Below the pieces are notes generated by a model. That model did no database searches. It had not been told where the DNA came from and saw only the letters and a list, made by a program, of their open reading frames with translations. Positions 38,172-45,708 of a stretch of 64,000 nt of DNA are shown one piece after another. How positions within the stretch are numbered: position 1 is the stretch's first letter; each line of letters begins with the position of its first letter. This DNA comes from Haloarcula marina (lineage in GTDB: Archaea; Halobacteriota; Halobacteria; Halobacteriales; Haloarculaceae): positions 620,001 to 684,000 of the forward strand of contig NZ_CP100404.1 in assembly GCF_024218775.1 (NCBI RefSeq), given 5' to 3'. The translations under genes and the position numbers were made by a program.

Positions 38172-39497
38172 TTACAGCAAAAATGAGTTAGATAGGTTAG
38201 AAAATTCGTCATTAAATTCGATACCGGCTGAATGAATATCGCTTGAAAGAGGGAATACGATATCCCGTATTCGAACTGGTCCAACCCACATATTCACCCG
38301 GTTTTCGAAAGAGTAAGGGTGAATAATGAGTGCCTCGTTCAGACCTTGAGAAATAGCATAGGCAGCCAATTGTTGCAAGGTCTCAGGAGATGGACCACTC
38401 GGAATCTTATATTTTGCATCCATCACGCAAATTGGTTCATTTCTTTTGAACAGCAGAAAGTCAATCTCAAACCGCTTCTTGAAGTCATCATCAATCTGGA
38501 CGTTGACCTTGGACTCCACCTGGAATTCTGGAAGAAATTCTTCATCTAACCATTTCGAGATATACTCCTCGTAGAGTGTTGGCATGTGGACCGTGTAAGG
38601 TCTCGTGATTCGTTCACCAGCTTGAATTGTAGGTCCGAGTGCCTTCAGAAAAAAGTAGCAGAGACCGTGGATTTTCTCGTAAATCTGATTCTGGCGGTTG
38701 TATACTTTCCTCAGACAATCCTGGGGTGAATAGGGTTCGAGAGAAACATGATTTTCCAAAATCTTGTACGCTCGCCGGATATTATGCCGAATCTCAGGGG
38801 AGAACTGATGGCTTTCAAGAATCTTATGTAGCGTCCACAGAATTAGTTGGTTGTTTTCCGTATCTGTGGTCAGCTCTCGGGTTTTCATATGAAGCTGTGG
38901 GTTCCACGCCTCTCGGCTGCTTTTGGAGAAGTCGATACTCCCTCGGATGAAAGAAGACTGGACCTCCTGAGTCTCATACGATTTGTCTAACCCACGATTG
39001 CCAAGGGTGGAGACCTCGCTTGCTAATATTTCTGCCAAACGTTCGTAAACACCTTCGACCGATTCTACACGGTCAAATTGTTCATAGAATTCAAAGGATT
39101 CGAGACCTCCAACATATGACTCGACTGATAGAATGTTATCAAACGGTACCTTTGGTCTTAGTTCAATTGACCACCCACCAGAGAGGACCGCACTCCCTGC
39201 GTATCCCTCATTTGTAAGCACCCAGATATTATCTGTATTTTCGGCTGGAAAGGTAACACCTACCAGACTCCCGTATGCACTCAAGAGTTCTCGGACATTT
39301 TCGTTAGTTAAACCTGGAAGGTCATATTTGTTTCCGGATTGCGGGATGGGCGTCTGGATGTTCTCAGGAAGAAGAATTCGTTGCCGGTCGAAGCCCTCAG
39401 TTATCTCCTCTCTATGCTCTTCCCAGTAGTCCAGAAAGGCGTCGTAGTCTTCCTCCAAGTCGCTATAGAAAGATTCGAGTTTCGATTCTGTCATCAC
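38172..39497 (-). CDS. mcrC: McrC-like restriction endonuclease subunit
   Basis: This 441-residue protein has the McrC layout: an N-terminal domain that contacts McrB and a C-terminal PD-(D/E)xK nuclease. Nuclease residues visible are D346 (FEIDFLLF), D360 and K362 (VMDAKYK), with the following Q-rich helix LQQLAAYA. In McrBC complexes it cuts DNA when driven by McrB NTP hydrolysis. Its gene overlaps mcrB by four bases (ATGA). It is lower in GC than chromosomal genes. A methyltransferase gene close by suggests that this version may act on unmodified rather than modified DNA. Confidence 0.88.
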   Translation of the reverse strand: MMTESKLESFYSDLEEDYDAFLDYWEEHREEITEGFDRQRILLPENIQTPIPQSGNKYDLPGLTNENVRELLSAYGSLVGVTFPAENTDNIWVLTNEGYAGSAVLSGGWSIELRPKVPFDNILSVESYVGGLESFEFYEQFDRVESVEGVYERLAEILASEVSTLGNRGLDKSYETQEVQSSFIRGSIDFSKSSREAWNPQLHMKTRELTTDTENNQLILWTLHKILESHQFSPEIRHNIRRAYKILENHVSLEPYSPQDCLRKVYNRQNQIYEKIHGLCYFFLKALGPTIQAGERITRPYTVHMPTLYEEYISKWLDEEFLPEFQVESKVNVQIDDDFKKRFEIDFLLFKRNEPICVMDAKYKIPSGPSPETLQQLAAYAISQGLNEALIIHPYSFENRVNMWVGPVRIRDIVFPLSSDIHSAGIEFNDEFSNLSNSFLL

Positions 39498-40420
39498 GAT
39501 ATGTCAATGTCATCCTGAACCTTCTCCCACTCATACTGCTTCGCCTGCTCGATATCCTCGACGAAGTATTCTTTTAGATATGGCATCACCTCTGTCTCCC
39601 AGATATCGGGTAGTGTCTCGTCCAAATCATCACGGAGGAAGTATGTGATACCCAAATATTGATCCTGATTTCCAATCGCTTTTTGATTGATTTCTTTTAA
39701 AACATCAATAAGGCCACTCACGTCGATTCCAGTGCTTTCATGGTATATTTCGAGAGTCTCATACTTCGGCAGAATCTCGAACATCGCAAACCGTCTCCGG
39801 AGGGCATAATCAACGAGTGCAATTGAGCGGTCGGCAGTATTCATTGTGCCGATTATGTAGACGTTTTCGGGAATGCTGAATTCAATAGAGTCTCCATCAG
39901 GCGTCTGATACGGGAGGTCCACCTTTCGAAGGCCCCTGTCTTCGAGCGCATAGAGGAGTTCCCCGAATACAGCAGCCGTTTCCGCTCTGTTGATTTCATC
40001 AATAAATAGAACGAAGTTCTCAGTACTTTCTTGACCAGCTTTTTCACAGAAATTTACGAAATGTCCAGATTGTGGAGGATACTTCAGGACTCCCGCCCCC
40101 GTGTCATATTTCGGTCTTATACCCTGAATAAACTCTTCATAGGAATAGGACGGATGAAATTGGATTTCCTTCACCCTATCTGGATGACCAGCCAAATTTA
40201 ATGCAATCTGTCTGGCGATGTACGTCTTCCCTGTGCCCGGTGGGCCGTAGAATATCGATTGGCCTTTTCGTTCAGTCGACCGCCGCCAGAGACGAATTTT
40301 GTCTTCTTCGAATCCAATTTCGTCATTAATGTTTTCGATGCTGGGTACCTGCCGGATGCCTAATTGGTAGACATCGAGATTCCGCGGATGGTATCTCGGT
40401 CCACTTGATGAGCCACTCAT
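39494..40420 (-). CDS. mcrB: McrB-like AAA+ NTPase
   Basis: This 308-residue protein is almost only the AAA+ motor: Walker A GPPGTGKT at 59-66, Walker B FIDEINRAE at 139-147, and the McrB-specific motif MNTADRSIALVDYALRRRF at 193-211. Typical McrB proteins carry an additional N-terminal DNA-recognition domain. Here only about 35 residues precede the motor, so target recognition must come from another protein, perhaps the gene overlapping it upstream. It has four-base overlaps on both sides. Confidence 0.88.
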   Translation of the reverse strand: MSGSSSGPRYHPRNLDVYQLGIRQVPSIENINDEIGFEEDKIRLWRRSTERKGQSIFYGPPGTGKTYIARQIALNLAGHPDRVKEIQFHPSYSYEEFIQGIRPKYDTGAGVLKYPPQSGHFVNFCEKAGQESTENFVLFIDEINRAETAAVFGELLYALEDRGLRKVDLPYQTPDGDSIEFSIPENVYIIGTMNTADRSIALVDYALRRRFAMFEILPKYETLEIYHESTGIDVSGLIDVLKEINQKAIGNQDQYLGITYFLRDDLDETLPDIWETEVMPYLKEYFVEDIEQAKQYEWEKVQDDIDIS

Positions 40421-41139
40421 GAGATTACCTCGTATGGATGTTCATCTAACTGGTGGTTTTCGGTATCAAACAGGGTCTCGAATTCTGAATGCTCAGACCC
40501 ATCTTCTTGCTTTGGGAAACAGAAAACTGACCGAAATGTGGCTACCACCGTATCTCTATCCGGCTCCTCTTCGCGGTCGATAACGAAATTTCGGAGAAGA
40601 TAACCAGCCAGTGGATAGAACGCGAACTTATCGCCCTTGTTGAATTCTTCTACCGCGTTCGAAGCGTGGTCCTCCTCTAAAATGTAGTCATAAGGACTTG
40701 ACGGTTGGTCTGGAGCTACAGCCACAAAGGGACCACTCGTAGAGGGCATTGTTCCGCTCGTGGTAGAGTGGGCGAGTCGTCCAGCTACATGGTCTCCTGT
40801 CCACATATTCCGGCTTTGGACTGCCCAGGGGCGATAGTACTCATCGCCCTCCTCATTCCCGGGAACATTAATGAATTGGTTGAAAAGTTCTAAGAGTTCA
40901 TTCTCAGTTGGCCCAACTGTAGGATAATCGTCAGGGATACAGTAGGACTCGCAACATCCTGCCTCTTCGTATGTCAGTTTTCGATAGATGAGATAAGGGA
41001 GAAGAAACGTGTTATATGACTCACTCTCTAAGATACCCACACATTCTCGAACTACCTCTTCCTTTATCCCGTAAGTCCGAACTTCTGCCTCTTCCACACC
41101 ACCGTCCGTTAACTCATCATCTCCCTCACTCGAGGACAT
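40417..41139 (-). CDS. Unknown first gene of the McrBC operon, possible recognition subunit
   Basis: This 240-residue acidic protein begins MSSSEGDDELTDGGVEEAEV. It has a helical part with a Cys-rich turn (EEAGCCESYCIPDDYP) and then VQSRNMWTGDHVAGRLAHST, FVAVAPDQPSSPYDYI and a C-terminal segment with FYPLAGYLLRNFVID. I do not recognise a family. Its ATGA overlap with mcrB, and the lack of a recognition domain in that McrB, make a specificity or regulatory role plausible. A TATA-like element lies 33-38 bases upstream of its start. Confidence 0.7.
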   Translation of the reverse strand: MSSSEGDDELTDGGVEEAEVRTYGIKEEVVRECVGILESESYNTFLLPYLIYRKLTYEEAGCCESYCIPDDYPTVGPTENELLELFNQFINVPGNEEGDEYYRPWAVQSRNMWTGDHVAGRLAHSTTSGTMPSTSGPFVAVAPDQPSSPYDYILEEDHASNAVEEFNKGDKFAFYPLAGYLLRNFVIDREEEPDRDTVVATFRSVFCFPKQEDGSEHSEFETLFDTENHQLDEHPYEVIS

Positions 41140-41171
41140 GGGAATATGGTTATCCAGACACAGAAAATATG

Positions 41172-41178
41172 GATAAAT
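41172..41178 (-). promoter_or_regulatory. Candidate TATA box of the McrBC operon
   Basis: In gene sense this reads ATTTATC. It lies about 36 bases before the start at 41139, which would give a very short 5' leader. The 86-base gap to the methyltransferase stop suggests that the nuclease genes have their own promoter in addition to any read-through. Confidence 0.45.
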
Positions 41179-41225
41179 CTTGCTATGAGAAGTCCTGGTA
41201 GTGAGTCAACTGAAAACTGAATCCC

Positions 41226-42617
41226 TTATTCAGTGAAATCTTCTAATTTCTGGTCTTCGAACGATGTGTAGGTGTCCCAGTCCTCGTCAGTTTGCGAATC
41301 GAGACGGTTTTCGATTATCTTCTTATACTCCTCGGAGATTTCAGAACCGACCCATGGTCGATTCGTTTTTGTAGCAGCCACAGCAGTCGTCCCTGACCCT
41401 AAGAATGGGTCATAGACAAGGTCCGATGACTTTGCCTCTGTACTTAACATGATACACCTGCCAGGCAGTTCCACTGGGAAGGGAGCTGCGTGTTGGTATT
41501 CCCCCTTTGCCGGTGGCATCTCCCAGATTGGTCGAGTGTCCGGTTCGTCAGTGATTTCTCCGTTATTCACCTCAGATGTCTCTTCGCTTTCTTGCGATTC
41601 GAAGTCCCAAACGGTACGGAGATTCTCGTTCTCGAATTGAGAGCGGGCACCCAGTCGTTTGTCTCGGAAGTCACGCCATCGGGATTCGTTGAATTTGTAC
41701 CGCTTCGATTTCGAAATTAGAAGAATAACCTCGTGGCCGACAGTGGGACGGTCTCCAACTGTCTCGGGTACAACATTCTGCTTCCGCCAGACTATTACTG
41801 AGCGAACATAGAATCCACATCTCTGAAGACCTTTGCCGATTTGATAGGGAATGAGCGTTAGGTCCTTATCCTTCAGATATTCATGTCCTGCGGAGTGACG
41901 TTTGGCATTCAGGTCTGCCCAGGTCCTCTCCTCGTTCGTCGCCATCGCTGTCATCCGTTCCAGAGAAGTCTCACGAATCTCTGTCCGGGTGTTATAGACA
42001 TCCCCAACATTCCACCAGATTGTCCCGGTTTCCTTCAGAATAGGACGCATCCGAAGTAGGAACTCAAGCGTGTGTCGAATGTACTCTTCTGGGGTTGACT
42101 CCCCTCCAAATGCGATGTCAGTACCGTCTGACCACGAGACGTTGAATGCTTCAGAATATACCCGCATTCCCCAGTACGGGGGAGATGTAATTACAGTTTG
42201 CACACTCTCTTCAGGAAACATTTCAATATGGTCCACGGCTGACCCTTGATGGACCTTATTCGGGCCAAATTTGTTCTCGTCCCATCGGTTTCCATTCGGG
42301 TTCTCCAAGTAATCAATCAGGTCAGTAAGACCAGCTAAGCCATCGTCAGTGGTAAAGTGACTGTCGCAGAGAACCGCAGGCTGGGGCCTCATCCGCGCAT
42401 AAACCTCCGCTAATTGCTGTAGAGAGATGGTGGATGCTGCCGTTTCATCCAGACCTTCCCGAATCACCTTCTTCAGATGTGCCCTTCGCATCCCGACCAA
42501 ATTCGCGGCAATTTCTGAGTCGACACTCCGGTCCGGGAGGTCACTGATAATTTCTTCCCTACTGGCAGGAATTGGAGAGTGTGGTTTTATTTCCCGTTGA
42601 ATTTCGTCGTCAGTCAT
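41226..42617 (-). CDS. DNA methyltransferase, SPPY-type (probably N4-cytosine)
   Basis: This 463-residue protein has motif IV TSPPYWG at 144-150 early and motif I YDPFLGSGTTAV at 402-413 late, the beta-class order. SPPYW is most common in N4-cytosine enzymes, but N6-adenine cannot be excluded. An N-terminal region of about 110 residues includes a helix-turn-helix-like stretch (IAANLVGMRRAHLKKVI). A long insert (residues 220-370) probably recognises DNA. A strong Shine-Dalgarno AAGGAGGT precedes the ATG by 11 bases. It likely protects host DNA from the adjacent McrBC-like nuclease. Confidence 0.88.
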   Translation of the reverse strand: MTDDEIQREIKPHSPIPASREEIISDLPDRSVDSEIAANLVGMRRAHLKKVIREGLDETAASTISLQQLAEVYARMRPQPAVLCDSHFTTDDGLAGLTDLIDYLENPNGNRWDENKFGPNKVHQGSAVDHIEMFPEESVQTVITSPPYWGMRVYSEAFNVSWSDGTDIAFGGESTPEEYIRHTLEFLLRMRPILKETGTIWWNVGDVYNTRTEIRETSLERMTAMATNEERTWADLNAKRHSAGHEYLKDKDLTLIPYQIGKGLQRCGFYVRSVIVWRKQNVVPETVGDRPTVGHEVILLISKSKRYKFNESRWRDFRDKRLGARSQFENENLRTVWDFESQESEETSEVNNGEITDEPDTRPIWEMPPAKGEYQHAAPFPVELPGRCIMLSTEAKSSDLVYDPFLGSGTTAVAATKTNRPWVGSEISEEYKKIIENRLDSQTDEDWDTYTSFEDQKLEDFTE

Positions 42618-42789
42618 TATTAGATGTTACCTCCTTTTTCGGGGTCGGGATAGAATCACTTTTGGTTGCGCTTCTTTGCTCCGGCAGTCTTTCCAGTCCT
42701 CGGATGGTATTGTCCATCGTTCTCTAACCTCCAGAGAACACAAGTCGGTGCCTAATCACCGGCCTCTAACAGTATCTGGGTAGAGGCAT

Positions 42790-42854
42790 TTATTCTGTGC
42801 CCTCTATTAGAACATAAAACGTGTTGGATAATAAAAACATCTATGTCGGCATCG
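42790..42854. repeat. 65-bp imperfect direct repeat, copy B (flanks defence cassette)
   Basis: It matches 38088-38152 over 65 bases with nine mismatches and no gaps. It lies upstream of the methyltransferase gene, 173 bases from its start. With copy A it encloses exactly McrC, McrB, the unknown gene and the methyltransferase. Confidence 0.75.
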
Positions 42855-42886
42855 ATTGGAATCTGGCGCCCCTCCTTACCGACCTG

Positions 42887-42901
42887 CCTGTTAGCAGATG
42901 C
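42887..42901 (+). repeat. 15-bp motif CCTGTTAGCAGATGC, internal copy
   Basis: It is identical to 33577-33591 and to the reverse complement of 48541-48555. With the right-end copy the match extends to 17 bases (adding GC). It lies 32 bases from the 65-bp repeat. Confidence 0.6.
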
Positions 42902-43162
42902 GCTCTCCCCCAATATATCAGACACTTCCACCAATCGGAGTTCAAAGCAATAAAAAAATTCAACCCCGGGTACCCCACCCCCTAACCCCTATAGTGACAA
43001 CTATTTGTCTGTTTTGAAAAAGGTGGGAGTATGAAGGGGTAGTTACCCTAACGCTCGTTACGGGGGTAGGTGGGTGTCCCCCGCACCCCCGAATCTGTTT
43101 AATGCTTCATAGGGGGGTGCCCCCAGTCACTCGAGACTGTTTAACGCTTTGTTTGGATGCTA

Positions 43163-44677
43163 CTACGTCTCGAACGGCCACGGAACCGTCCCGGACTCGA
43201 AGACGCCACGGAAAGATTTCTGTGCCAGCTTGATGACTGCCTTCTCACCGCCTTGGACCGGTTCGCTACTATAGCTTGCAATCCCCAGTCGTCCCATCTC
43301 TTTCATCTGGTCGAGTGCGGTTGGTGGCGACACATCCAATCGGTCGGTCACATCGTTTTTATCGTAGGGACCACTGTGAGTAGGGTCGCATAGCATCTTT
43401 ACGAGTGGGCGTCGATATTGGGGCATCGAACTGAATACGACTCGGGCACACAGTTCCAGGTCTCCGTCGTTCAGGGAGTCGAGCCCATACATGATACCCC
43501 TCGACTGAGCCATGCGAGTGAGCATGGCAGTCGCTCGGAGTGGGCCTTCGGACGTATCGGTCCCGCTCTTGCCGCCGTCGCTACCGTAGTCGATAGCGCG
43601 TGCGTGGCCAAGGATTTCAGCCAGCACCACCATCGCTTCATGCTGGTCGTCGGTCAGCTCAGGAACATCTTCAATTTCTCCGTCGTATTCATGCCAGATG
43701 GTTCGCCACCACTCGGTAACGACCCGGGTCATCTCTTCCCGTTTTTGCTTGTAGTCCTCGCGTTTCATCTTCTCCACGTATGTCGCCCGGTTGTCGATTT
43801 TGGGCATCTCGTGAAACAGAAATCGTGACCCGACGTGGGCCATCTCGTTCCAAGCCTGCTTCCCGGGCGGGGTCGTACAACCGATGAGTCCGAACCGGTA
43901 TTCACCAGGATAGTCGGCCTCGTACCCGTGGGTTCCCTGGGCACCGGTACTCCGAATCAATCCGTCGCCGTCAGCAACCCGTGCCAGAAACGCCATGTAC
44001 TCATCTACGTTATCCCCCCGGAACCACGTCCCCATCTCGGGCGTGACAATAATCCGTTGTTTGATGCGGGGCAGAAGGTCGAACTCTCCTTTCTCTCCAT
44101 CGGCATTGTGGCTGACGAACGCTTTCGGTGTGATGTCGTCGTGAGTGCTGGTGTGGTCGATGTCGCCAAAGAAGCCGGCTACGGTGGACTTCCGGGTTGA
44201 AGCATTGCCGATTGCAATCACCATCGGGCAGTCGGTTACGTCAGCCATCATCATCCGGATGGGAACGGTGGCAAATGCTTCGGCCAGCCTGAGAACGTAC
44301 CCGTCGTAGAGGTCACGGATACGCTCGGCTACTACCTCCCACCTGTATTCGGTGTCAGGCTCGGGTGGCGCGTCGGGAGTCGTCTCTTCTGGTCCGTCGT
44401 CTTCTGATTCGGCAAGCCTCTCAACCTCATTGTTTACCATCCCTTGGTACTCGTTTGCGTTGACGCTGTAATCAGACAAGTCAGAGGCAAACCGAACCCA
44501 CTCTGATGACCGCTCTTGCTTTTCGAGGGCGGCCCATCTGATGACTTCGCTGTCGAACAAGGCGTCCTCGCCCTTTTGTTCGACCAACTCAGTGACCGTC
44601 GGGTAGTTGAGTTCCTCAGCCAACTGGTCTGCTTTGACAACGCTCTCGTCATCAGTGGAGTCATCATCAACAGCCAT
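43163..44677 (-). CDS. P-loop ATPase, putative replication or partition protein
   Basis: The protein has 504 residues from the ATG at 44677, chosen for the GAGGTG six bases ahead. A variant P-loop, GNASTRKST, lies at about 157-165, after a helical N-terminus and an acidic linker. Later come a region with IIVTPEMGTWFRGDNVDEYM and VSHNADGEKGEF, and LIGCTTPPGKQAWNEM, which resembles the sensor part of helicase-like ATPases. A winged helix ends the protein (YDKNDVTDRLDVSPPTALDQ). Size and place suggest the element's replication initiator or helicase; no exact family is claimed. Confidence 0.6.
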   Translation of the reverse strand: MAVDDDSTDDESVVKADQLAEELNYPTVTELVEQKGEDALFDSEVIRWAALEKQERSSEWVRFASDLSDYSVNANEYQGMVNNEVERLAESEDDGPEETTPDAPPEPDTEYRWEVVAERIRDLYDGYVLRLAEAFATVPIRMMMADVTDCPMVIAIGNASTRKSTVAGFFGDIDHTSTHDDITPKAFVSHNADGEKGEFDLLPRIKQRIIVTPEMGTWFRGDNVDEYMAFLARVADGDGLIRSTGAQGTHGYEADYPGEYRFGLIGCTTPPGKQAWNEMAHVGSRFLFHEMPKIDNRATYVEKMKREDYKQKREEMTRVVTEWWRTIWHEYDGEIEDVPELTDDQHEAMVVLAEILGHARAIDYGSDGGKSGTDTSEGPLRATAMLTRMAQSRGIMYGLDSLNDGDLELCARVVFSSMPQYRRPLVKMLCDPTHSGPYDKNDVTDRLDVSPPTALDQMKEMGRLGIASYSSEPVQGGEKAVIKLAQKSFRGVFESGTVPWPFET

Positions 44678-44804
44678 TATCATCACCTCTATTGCTACAT
44701 CTACCTGCGGCTCTTTTCTGGTCGATACGCTGGTCTACTCGGTCGTCAACAGGAGCGACACAGTCTCCGCAACGCTCATACGGATGTGGTACTAATTGTG
44801 ACAT
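44667..44804 (-). CDS. Possible 45-residue protein with CxxC motif
   Basis: A short frame runs from ATG 44804 (MSQLVPHPYERCGDCVAPVD) to a stop that overlaps the ATPase start. It contains CGDC and a later pair of cysteines, and a basic middle. The overlap with the downstream start and the absence of other genes in this gap favour a real gene, but its small size keeps confidence low. Confidence 0.4.
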   Translation of the reverse strand: MSQLVPHPYERCGDCVAPVDDRVDQRIDQKRAAGRCSNRGDDNGC

Positions 44805-44914
44805 ACGGGAGCTATCAGAGCTTCCGGCAACGAAGGCGACCAGACGACTACCGGACTAATCAGTTGGTACCTGGGTGGTCCGGTGTGTCGGCCTTCCTTC
44901 CGCCAAGAAGCCAG

Positions 44915-45055
44915 TTAGTGAGACACCTCCTCGGGTTCGTACTGGTGGACCATCTTCTTCAGCAAGTCGTCGTAGGACTCGCCCGCCCGCTTTTGTTTAC
45001 GCACCAACTCGTGGGTGCGCTTGGAAACGGGGATGGTCGTATGGTTTGATGCCAT
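44915..45055 (-). CDS. 46-residue ribbon-helix-helix-like antitoxin-type protein
   Basis: The protein reads MASNHTTIPVSKRTHELVRK and continues with KRAGESYDDLLKKMVHQYEP. This is the pattern of short haloarchaeal VapB/DUF7557-like proteins: a beta strand TTIPVS, then a helix and the SYDDLL turn. Such proteins bind DNA and often neutralise a PIN-domain toxin, but no toxin gene is adjacent here. It could instead be a plasmid copy or partition regulator. Confidence 0.7.
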   Translation of the reverse strand: MASNHTTIPVSKRTHELVRKQKRAGESYDDLLKKMVHQYEPEEVSH

Positions 45056-45246
45056 TACAACTATCAATACGATAGCTGGCCCTTATATGAGTTTTCGTCC
45101 TGACAATCTACTGAAGTGCAACGCGATTCCTATTAATAGTTTCTATGAGGTTGATTTCTACCAATCACTAATCCGGGTTTCAACCATTCCTCAACTGCCT
45201 GCTGGAGTATAATCGCATGACATGAGTCGGTCTATCTTGGCGAAAC
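45056..45246. other. AT-rich intergenic sequence
   Basis: Nothing convincing is encoded here. It is AT-rich and lies between the minus-strand small regulator and a plus-strand short frame, so it likely holds divergent promoters. Confidence 0.5.
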
Positions 45247-45465
45247 ATGTCTGTGGAACGAGTCAGTTTACCTAAGGTTAGCGACAAAGACTTTGTTTAT
45301 ATACTACACAGCAACCAGCAGGTAGGTTCGGCTACTGTATCTTTCGGCTCAGGGGCTGGGTTGGAGTCGGGAGATGCCGGCAACGGCGATTGGACTATAT
45401 CTACGGATGAGAGTGCCAGAAATCACCGTTTTGAGGTGTTCTGTCCATCCTCAGAGGCCGCCTGA
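45247..45465 (+). CDS. Possible small hypothetical protein
   Basis: This 72-residue frame starts MSVERVSLPKVSDKDFVYIL and continues with a Gly/Ser-rich segment (VSFGSGAGLESGDAGNGDW). Residue use looks protein-like, and it is the only plus-strand candidate in this gap. No family is recognised. The following 240 bases to 45708 hold no further convincing gene. Confidence 0.4.
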   Translation: MSVERVSLPKVSDKDFVYILHSNQQVGSATVSFGSGAGLESGDAGNGDWTISTDESARNHRFEVFCPSSEAA

Positions 45466-45708
45466 GTAGAGCAGGAGACTCACGACGGGCGAACCAGCGC
45501 ACCTCCCAACAGGCACGACGGCCTACGGCACTCCAGTATCACTCCAATGCTCGTCTGTAGGGAGAGGATGGATGGGGTAGAGCCGCGTTCGGCTCTGACA
45601 GAGAGATACATTGCTCACCTCCAAGTCGGGTTGGCACTGAGAATTAATGGGACCCGTAGATGCCGTCGTCCAGAATCGCCTTAGGAGGGGCGTCTAATGG
45701 GGTTAGTC

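Larger units (their letters stand above)
42618..43162. other. Long non-coding spacer with repeats, possible origin or terminator
   Basis: No convincing gene lies in these 545 bases; a 35-codon frame (MDNTIRGLERLPEQRS...) ahead of the methyltransferase is only a possibility. It contains the second 65-bp repeat and the second 15-bp motif. It also holds an AT stretch (near 42950) and a strongly G/C-tract-rich part at 42960-43140. That part has small inverted repeats (GGGTG/CACCC near 43070) and two copies of CTGTTTAAYGCTT. It lies beside the ATPase gene, so it could be an origin region. Confidence 0.5.

Noticed and set aside
38088-42854. Idea that the defence cassette is a composite transposon
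   Set aside because: The 65-bp flanking repeats carry no terminal inverted repeats and no transposase is present, so homologous or site-specific exchange is more likely.
42752-42934. 60-residue minus-strand frame
   Set aside because: It runs across the 65-bp repeat and the 15-bp motif. No RBS and no protein-like pattern.
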